NCBI GenBank assembly: GCA_021106765.1
Contig: JAIOTO010000087.1
Coordinates: 1-38,485 of the forward strand
Direction: 5' to 3'
DNA from: Methanosarcinaceae archaeon
GTDB taxonomy: Archaea > Halobacteriota > Methanosarcinia > Methanosarcinales > Methanosarcinaceae
DNA: 38,485 nucleotides
Below are positions 33,308 through 38,485 of this stretch, piece by piece. Each line of letters begins with the position of its first letter. Position 1 is the first letter of the stretch. Below the pieces are notes generated by a model, which did no database searches, was not told the DNA's origin, and worked only from the letters and a program-made list of their open reading frames with translations. The position numbers and the translations under genes were made by a program.

Positions 33308-34144
33308 TCATCTTGCCTGCATTACATCCTTTCTGCTAAGGATCCCAACGATTGCTCCATCGTCTTCCACCGGAAGGTCTGTGAGGTTGTCTTTGCTCAT
33401 GATCTTTGCAGCACTAACCACAGTTTCGTTGATATTTATGATACCATAAAGTTGCACCATGATATCCTCCGCTATCAGTGGCACATCTTTCACGTATCTA
33501 TAGGTCTTCTCGCCACCGGATGTTGGACGACGTGCCATCTTAACATTCTTAGAAGGGAGATCGCCTTCATTATCCTTCATGATGCTTAGTGCGAGGTCCC
33601 TTGTTGATATCATTCCCACAGCATCTCCAGGATCATTGGTCACGATTACCTTGCTGACATGGTTCTTTTCCAGTTCGTCGATAACATGGTTGATCGTGTG
33701 ATGTCTGTTTACAGATACAGGCTCGTTTGTGTATATTTCAGATACCTTTGTTGTCATATCCTGTTTGGATATGTGGGTCACAATATCCATGACAGTAACA
33801 ATACCCTTTACACCGTTCTTGATCACAGGCAGGTTTTCGATCCCGTTCTCGAGCATCAGGCTGGCAGCCTGGGAAATGGATGCCTCAGGATAGATAGTGA
33901 TCGGTTCCTCGGTCATTATCGTCTTTATCGGGATCTTGTCAATTGGTCTTCGTCTCCACATCGGTTCTGCTTGTGCCAGCCGGTGGCTCATATCTGATTT
34001 TGTTACAATCCCTACCATCTCTTCATTCTCAACAACAACAAGTGTACTGATCTTATGCCGGAACATAAGGTTCCTTGCATGCGACACTGGTTCATCCGGT
34101 CCAATGATGTAAACAGGTGAACTCATAATATCTGAAACGCTCAT
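33308..34144 (-). CDS. Four-CBS-domain protein (fourth of five)
   Basis: The 278-residue tandem CBS protein opens [27 protein letters not shown], and further repeats start at about 73 ([17 protein letters not shown]), 138 ([16 protein letters not shown]) and 228 ([17 protein letters not shown]). A basic insert ([18 protein letters not shown]) joins repeats three and four and could contact nucleic acid or a partner. GGAGGGAG precedes the ATG. The gap to the next gene is about 40 bases, so it belongs to the same transcription unit as the RNA ligase. Confidence 0.9.
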   Translation of the reverse strand: MSVSDIMSSPVYIIGPDEPVSHARNLMFRHKISTLVVVENEEMVGIVTKSDMSHRLAQAEPMWRRRPIDKIPIKTIMTEEPITIYPEASISQAASLMLENGIENLPVIKNGVKGIVTVMDIVTHISKQDMTTKVSEIYTNEPVSVNRHHTINHVIDELEKNHVSKVIVTNDPGDAVGMISTRDLALSIMKDNEGDLPSKNVKMARRPTSGGEKTYRYVKDVPLIAEDIMVQLYGIININETVVSAAKIMSKDNLTDLPVEDDGAIVGILSRKDVMQAR

Positions 34145-34173
34145 TTTCTCCCTCCATTTTATTAAAATTATAA

Positions 34174-35190
34174 TCAGGCTTTCTCGGCCATTGCTCTTAT
34201 GATGTCCTTTTCTGTAAGCACACCACGGAATATCTCATCGTCGATCACTGGAAGTGAACCGATCCCCTTCTCGATCATGATCTCTGCTGCTTCTCCGAGG
34301 TCGATATCCGACGATGTCCATACAACATCATTCACTATTAATGAACTCACAGGTCCATCGAAGGCTTCGTGTATGTTACCAGTGACAAGTTTGTCAAAAG
34401 CCTCTCCGCTTCCCAGGAAATTCATGATGTCAGATGCAGTGACAATACCAATAAGGATCCCATCCTTGACAATAGGGAGTTTTTTTGTCTCCTTATCGAC
34501 CATGATCTTTGCGGCGTCACCAATAGACGTGTCCGAGGAAGCAGCATTGATCTTTTTGTTCATATATTCCCCAACGAAGCGATTGGTGATAATGCCTTTG
34601 ATAAATGCTAGGAAATCCCTTTCCGTGCATATAGCATGGACACGATCCTCATGGTCCAGGATCGGAACACTGGCGATCTTGTGGTCTATCATCAGACCGA
34701 ACGCATCCCTGATGTGTGCATCACTATGTAGCGAATAGACCTCGTGCTGCATTATAGAACGCACATCTGTGTTGACAGCGGATAAGAGATTCCCCTTGAA
34801 TTTATTTTCCACAAGGAGATTCTTTTTTCCCCCACCAAGGAAATCCACAAGATCAAAGGATGTTACGATCCCCTCTATGCGGTTGGTACCAGCATCTGTT
34901 ATTGGAAGGTGTCTGATGCCCTTCCTTTTCATCGTTTTAATGGCATCGATGATCGTGGTTGTCGGAGGTGCTGTGACAACATCCCTGATTGCAATTGACA
35001 TGATGTCACCTTCATGGTCGGCAATACGGGCATGGAAGTTGAGAGGTCCTGCATCCATCGTGCTGGTGGAACTGAACATATTTGGATTCTTTTGTTTGTT
35101 ATTCCTATCAACAGAGGTCTGTTTTTGATGGGATCTCGTCTTTCCATTGTTATATCTGTTCATATTGTTTTGTGCATTCAATTGGATCAC
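34174..35190 (-). CDS. Four-CBS-domain protein with polar N-terminal extension (third of five)
   Basis: Of 338 residues, the first 60 are polar and basic ([24 protein letters not shown]), then [16 protein letters not shown] leads into four CBS repeats ([23 protein letters not shown]..., [17 protein letters not shown]..., [17 protein letters not shown]... and [17 protein letters not shown]...). The extension could tether the protein or bind nucleic acid. The GTG at 35190 lies about 25 bases after a TATATATTAAA promoter; ATG 35163 is an alternative start. This promoter suggests that a sub-operon (this gene to the RNA ligase) begins here. Confidence 0.87.
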   Translation of the reverse strand: MIQLNAQNNMNRYNNGKTRSHQKQTSVDRNNKQKNPNMFSSTSTMDAGPLNFHARIADHEGDIMSIAIRDVVTAPPTTTIIDAIKTMKRKGIRHLPITDAGTNRIEGIVTSFDLVDFLGGGKKNLLVENKFKGNLLSAVNTDVRSIMQHEVYSLHSDAHIRDAFGLMIDHKIASVPILDHEDRVHAICTERDFLAFIKGIITNRFVGEYMNKKINAASSDTSIGDAAKIMVDKETKKLPIVKDGILIGIVTASDIMNFLGSGEAFDKLVTGNIHEAFDGPVSSLIVNDVVWTSSDIDLGEAAEIMIEKGIGSLPVIDDEIFRGVLTEKDIIRAMAEKA

Positions 35191-35207
35191 CGGAATTGAG
35201 GACGGTA

Positions 35208-35225
35208 TAATATTTAATATATATA
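35208..35225 (-). promoter_or_regulatory. TATA-rich promoter within the CBS gene block
   Basis: On the minus strand the sequence TTATATATATTAAATATTAT lies about 20-40 bases before the start of the third CBS gene, in a 185-base gap. It is the strongest TATA-like tract in the block and probably starts transcription of the last three CBS genes and the RNA ligase. Confidence 0.5.
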
Positions 35226-35375
35226 ACTATATCCAGCTATGATGTAAACTTTGGTATAGAGTCTCGAAATATGTTCATCGAAATCTTCGTCAGATATTGG
35301 CACAGTATCGCCATAACGTTGTACGATAGTGATCGCAGTTATTTCAGGTAACCTATAACTCTGCTCAAACCCATA

Positions 35376-36167
35376 TCATTTACCTGAACCTAACATGCAT
35401 GCTCTCAAGAGATCATTCCTGTTCAAGATACCAACAAGATCTCCATTGTCAACAACAGTTAGCCTTCCAATGTCGTACTGCAGTATCATATCCATACATT
35501 TCGTGATAGGAGTGTCTGGAGAGACCGTATATGCAGGTGTGGACATGATCTTCTCTATCTTTGGTGTATCGGCTGGTGTTGTTCCATGAGTATCATTGAT
35601 ACTGGTCCTGGTAAATCCTGATCGTATTATGTCTTGTCGTGTGACCATTCCGATCACCTCCTCATCCTCAGACATCACCGGCAGGCCGGTGTAGTCGATC
35701 GTTATCATGCTGGACCAGATCGTTGCAACACTATCACTGGTAGAGCAGGTCCTGACATCGGACGTCATGACATCCCCTGCTGTGGCAGGTGAGATCTTTG
35801 TTGGATGTATGTTCCTGAGGATGTCCGCATTGCTCAAGATGCCAGCGATCCTTCGATCGTCCACAGAAGCAATTACAGGGGCACGTTCGAGCTTTGCATC
35901 CAGCATGAGCTTCGCAGCTTCAAGAACGTCCGTTTCGGGTGTGATCATTGGACATTCATGTACGTAACCACTCACTGTAACATCGGATCTGGTAGATGTG
36001 ATGTTCAGTATATCCTGGTCTGTGATCATGCCCAACATCCTTTCGGAATTATCGATTACAGGCAATCCTCTTAAGAAATGATCTCGCATTAACTGACGAG
36101 CGTGTGTCACAGTAACATTATCGTTTACGTATACTACTTCCTTTGACATCACTTTGCTGATTTGCAT
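35376..36167 (-). CDS. Four-CBS-domain protein (second of five)
   Basis: The 263-residue protein is made of four CBS repeats: MQISKVMSKEVVYVNDNVTVTHARQLM..., VSGYVHECPMITPETDV..., AGDVMTSDVRTCSTSDS... and IEKIMSTPAYTVSPDTPITKCMDMI.... The last repeat ends GRLTVVDNGDLVGILNRNDLLRAC. I place the start at ATG 36167, 8 bases after AGGGGGAT; a longer in-frame reading to 36251 would overlap the upstream gene by 38 bases and lacks a ribosome site. No effector domain is present. Confidence 0.9.
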   Translation of the reverse strand: MQISKVMSKEVVYVNDNVTVTHARQLMRDHFLRGLPVIDNSERMLGMITDQDILNITSTRSDVTVSGYVHECPMITPETDVLEAAKLMLDAKLERAPVIASVDDRRIAGILSNADILRNIHPTKISPATAGDVMTSDVRTCSTSDSVATIWSSMITIDYTGLPVMSEDEEVIGMVTRQDIIRSGFTRTSINDTHGTTPADTPKIEKIMSTPAYTVSPDTPITKCMDMILQYDIGRLTVVDNGDLVGILNRNDLLRACMLGSGK

Positions 36168-36213
36168 ACTAAATCCCCCTTTAGACAAAACATGATCCTC
36201 AAAAACGTACGGA

Positions 36214-36822
36214 TCAATCGTAGTATCCTTCATCATCCTTACAGTCCTCACATAGCATCAGGCCGTTCACCTGCGTAAGGTCTGCAACATAGGCACCACA
36301 TCGCTGGCATATTCCACCACCAATGTCCCCGGTTTTAAAGATGTCCTGTTCGCGGTTCATCTCGATGAGATCCCTCAGGATAGTATGAAGTCCCGGTGAT
36401 ATTGTGAGAACATCCCTGTCTGTGATAAGACCCACGATCTCATCATCATCCAGCACAGCAAGCCTGCGAATTCCGGATCTGACCATCAGTTCGGATGCTT
36501 CGATCACACTGGTATCTGGTCCGGTGGTTATTATCGGGGATGACATTATCTCTTCTGCTATCATATTGCTTGGAATTACATCCCTTGCGGTCACCTTGGA
36601 GACAGTATCCCTTTCAGTAATGATACCAGCGGCTTTATCCTCTTTTGTGATTATAATGCTGCCAGTATTATGCTGGCTCATTTCCTGAGCGACATCAAGA
36701 ACGCTACACGATACATCCAGAACATAAACGTTCTTTGTCATGATGTCCCGAACTGCTATTTCGCTATCCATCTCCCGAAAAGAGATCTTGCCATCGATAT
36801 CTTGTTGAGTTTTCAGGACCAT
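36214..36822 (-). CDS. Two-CBS-domain protein with C-terminal zinc ribbon (first of five)
   Basis: The 202-residue protein has two CBS repeats (VRDIMTKNVYVLDVSCSV... and AEEIMSSPIITTGPDTS...), a linker, and a C-terminal zinc ribbon with CQRCG and CEDC. This CBS-plus-ribbon layout recurs in archaeal regulators of unknown target; the ribbon may bind RNA, DNA or a protein. AAGGAG precedes the ATG by about 12 bases, and CATATATATG (36883-36892) is a likely TATA box. It heads the CBS block. Confidence 0.9.
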   Translation of the reverse strand: MVLKTQQDIDGKISFREMDSEIAVRDIMTKNVYVLDVSCSVLDVAQEMSQHNTGSIIITKEDKAAGIITERDTVSKVTARDVIPSNMIAEEIMSSPIITTGPDTSVIEASELMVRSGIRRLAVLDDDEIVGLITDRDVLTISPGLHTILRDLIEMNREQDIFKTGDIGGGICQRCGAYVADLTQVNGLMLCEDCKDDEGYYD

Positions 36823-36882
36823 GTATTATCACACTCCTTAGAATATGGTTGTTCAAACACATTGAATATTTCACGTTAATGC

Positions 36883-36892
36883 CATATATATG
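36883..36892 (-). promoter_or_regulatory. TATA box for the CBS gene block
   Basis: CATATATATG lies 61-70 bases before the first CBS gene and just beyond the stop of the RPA-like gene. It would give a leader of about 35-40 bases containing AAGGAG. The block can therefore be transcribed separately from the RPA-like gene. Confidence 0.45.
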
Positions 36893-36902
36893 TGTTCATG
36901 GT

Positions 36903-38039
36903 TTATAAGACAACGATCCTGCTCCTACTGCCTGCACTCAATTCTATCTCATCATTAAAGCCCGATTTCGAGTAGGCATCGATGATCTGTATCGGCGTAT
37001 CGATGTCAAGTTCTTCCACAAGAGTAGCATTCTCTCCCCATAGTGCAACCCTGATACGTCCAGTATCATCCGATATGTAGATGTTAGATACCATGTTGGT
37101 AGTCCCGTCATCTCTGGAGAACTCCTTTATGTCACCCAGTCCGGAGACCTCTCCCCTGACAGAGTATGCTTCGCCCGGGATGATGTCTGCAATGGGAGTG
37201 AAGTCCTCCTGGTAATCTATCTGAGCGTTGCTTTTCCTGACGACAGTATGGTTTCCAACCTGGATCTCTACCTGCTGGCTGAAGTTATTGACCTTTGCAT
37301 AGCCGTTTATGACCTCAACAGTCTCATCTTCCTGGAGTTCATTTTTGATATCGGTCTTATCATCCCATAGAGTAACACGTATCTTGCCCGTATCATCACC
37401 AATAAGAATGTTGCAGACCCGGCCCTGTGTGCCATCTCGTCGGTCAAAGGTCTTTATGTCCGAGACATTAAGTAACCTTCCTACAATATTGATGTCACCC
37501 ATCCCTTCTTTAATGTCAGCTATCTTCTGCGAGCTCATGACCACATCAACATCATCATTGGATAGGGATATCACACCACCCTTACCAACATTGACCTCTG
37601 TACCATAGTACCCCTCTTTTGCGTGTCCACTGACCTGGAGGCATTGCCCGATCTCTATGTTTCCGGTCGTTATCAGGTCTGCTTTATCGTCCCATAAAGT
37701 AACACGTATCTTGCCAGTTTCGTCGCCTACATTGAGGTTCCCAACTTTTCCGATAGTCCCGTCATTACGGTTGAATTCTTTTACATCAAAGAGAGAGATC
37801 ACTTTTCCAATGAAACAGACATTGCCAGCCTCCTCAGTTATGTTCTTGATCTTGACGTTCTCAATGCCAGCATCAGTGGCGCCCAGATCATGGGCAACAA
37901 GCATTGCTGCTGTTTTCCTGTCACATAACCCACTCATCTCTTCAACTTTCTTATCGACCATCTGTACAAACTCGTCTTCACCGATGACGTTACCCAGTTT
38001 TTTGTATATCTCATCTATATCATCCATGGTGACACCCAT
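36903..38039 (-). CDS. rpa: RPA-like single-stranded DNA-binding protein with three OB folds
   Basis: The 378-residue protein has a short helical N-terminus (MDDIDEIYKKLGNVIGEDEFVQMVDKK) followed by three repeated OB domains. The repeat core is FxRxDGTxGxVxNxxxGDxTGKIRVTLWDDK, seen at about 88-120, 192-225 and 310-340. This is the euryarchaeal replication protein A layout, which protects single-stranded DNA in replication and repair. No zinc finger is visible. The ATG has AAGGGGATCTGAT about 8 bases upstream and a TATA-like TTTATAAC (38095-38102). Confidence 0.92.
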   Translation of the reverse strand: MGVTMDDIDEIYKKLGNVIGEDEFVQMVDKKVEEMSGLCDRKTAAMLVAHDLGATDAGIENVKIKNITEEAGNVCFIGKVISLFDVKEFNRNDGTIGKVGNLNVGDETGKIRVTLWDDKADLITTGNIEIGQCLQVSGHAKEGYYGTEVNVGKGGVISLSNDDVDVVMSSQKIADIKEGMGDINIVGRLLNVSDIKTFDRRDGTQGRVCNILIGDDTGKIRVTLWDDKTDIKNELQEDETVEVINGYAKVNNFSQQVEIQVGNHTVVRKSNAQIDYQEDFTPIADIIPGEAYSVRGEVSGLGDIKEFSRDDGTTNMVSNIYISDDTGRIRVALWGENATLVEELDIDTPIQIIDAYSKSGFNDEIELSAGSRSRIVVL

Positions 38040-38288
38040 TAAAATCAGATCCCCTTGCCATCATATCAGGGGTCCATTGAATTGATCAATCACTGTTATA
38101 AAGGCTGTTAATCTTGCGAGTGTAATAAATCTATCGAACGGTGAGCAAGTAGATGTAGAGTGATGAGCAGGGAGATATGGATCGAATACGGATATCGTAT
38201 CTTTGTTTTGTTCATATAGCAGGGTATATGGTCCTTGTCTATCGGATAAGGTATATTAAGCATAAGATGCATCTTGTTTTTGATATTC

Positions 38289-38485
38289 ATGATTCGTAAA
38301 TGCAAAGCGCATGGGTACTTTAGAGGGAAGCAATGCCCGGAGTGCGGAGAACCAGGCCGGTATGTGCTTGATGATAGCCGCGAAGAACGGATGGGAAGGT
38401 TCGTTTCGGGGGCATTGAGACATTTCCCTCAGGAAGTTGGTCTTTCAATGGAGTTGGAAGGCTGGGTCAACATGGACGCACTCTG
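38289..38485 (+). CDS. kptA: RNA 2'-phosphotransferase Tpt1/KptA, N-terminal part (runs off right edge)
   Basis: The 65 visible residues start MIRKCKAHGYFRGKQCPECG, an N-terminal zinc-binding segment typical of archaeal Tpt1. GRFVSGALRHFPQEVGLSME and GWVNMDAL follow, which are the RNA-binding first domain (the RxLRH motif with Arg and His). The enzyme removes an internal 2'-phosphate from RNA using NAD+. The catalytic C-terminal half lies beyond the window. A TATA-like TATATTAA (38252-38259) lies about 30 bases upstream. The gene is divergent from the RPA-like gene. Confidence 0.9.
   Translation, partial: MIRKCKAHGYFRGKQCPECGEPGRYVLDDSREERMGRFVSGALRHFPQEVGLSMELEGWVNMDAL

Noticed and set aside
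36168-36251. N-terminal extension of the second CBS protein
   Set aside because: It would overlap the preceding gene, and a strong AGGGGGAT site points to ATG 36167 instead.
32492-36822. Five CBS genes as fragments of one broken gene
   Set aside because: Each has its own start and stop and four (or two) complete CBS repeats, and most have clear ribosome sites, so they are separate genes rather than a pseudogene.
1-38485. CRISPR arrays, rRNA genes, prophage or integrase genes
   Set aside because: I saw no regularly spaced direct repeats of CRISPR size, no rRNA-like sequence and no phage structural or integrase genes.

Overview
The window looks like a chromosomal segment of a methane-metabolising euryarchaeon, most likely of Methanosarcinales affinity; ANME-2-like relatives cannot be excluded. 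The evidence is formylmethanofuran:tetrahydromethanopterin formyltransferase (Ftr), the methanofuran-pathway tyrosine decarboxylase MfnA, archaeal release factor aRF1, a D-family DNA polymerase small subunit, Orc1/Cdc6, an archaeal CTP-dependent riboflavin kinase with a DNA-binding domain, TATA-box promoters and GGTGATC-type ribosome binding sites. No rRNA, CRISPR array or prophage is visible. The only mobile-looking trace is a Fic gene bounded by a short inverted repeat.

Left part (1-12.4 kb): a truncated alpha-2-macroglobulin lipoprotein, an ABC-2 exporter (ATPase and permease), a short membrane ORF, tRNA-Pro(GGG), a riboflavin operon (rbkR-ribB) with a tandem palindromic operator, a voltage-sensor-type K+ channel with a zinc ribbon, ftr, and an overlapping pair encoding a site-2 protease with CBS domains and a TraB-family membrane protein.

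Centre (12.4-25.7 kb): mfnA, then a roughly 590-bp AT-rich gap with a 23-bp perfect inverted repeat and further origin-recognition-box (ORB)-like elements. This gap lies directly upstream of orc1/cdc6 and is a strong replication-origin candidate. It is followed by an informational block: signal peptidase, DNA polymerase D small subunit, wyosine radical-SAM enzyme Taw1, aRF1 and ArgRS. After that come a DUF1294 protein, a pyrophosphatase-like protein, a core methionine synthase-like protein with an altered zinc motif, and a metal-responsive ArsR-permease operon with a perfect 6-2-6 operator.

Right part (25.7-38.5 kb): the Fic gene, a SpoIIM-like membrane protein, hisG, and a KaiC-like ATPase with a small partner. 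A long minus-strand block follows, in order of transcription: an RPA-like ssDNA-binding protein, five consecutive CBS-domain proteins (18 CBS domains in total), an Rnl3-type RNA ligase and a SelB-like factor with a degenerate GTPase domain. Divergent from it at the right edge is the start of tpt1/kptA (RNA 2'-phosphotransferase). This CBS/RPA/RNA-ligase/SelB-like block is the best candidate for an undescribed system: RNA-end repair and translation-factor genes sit beside a battery of presumptive adenine-nucleotide sensors.
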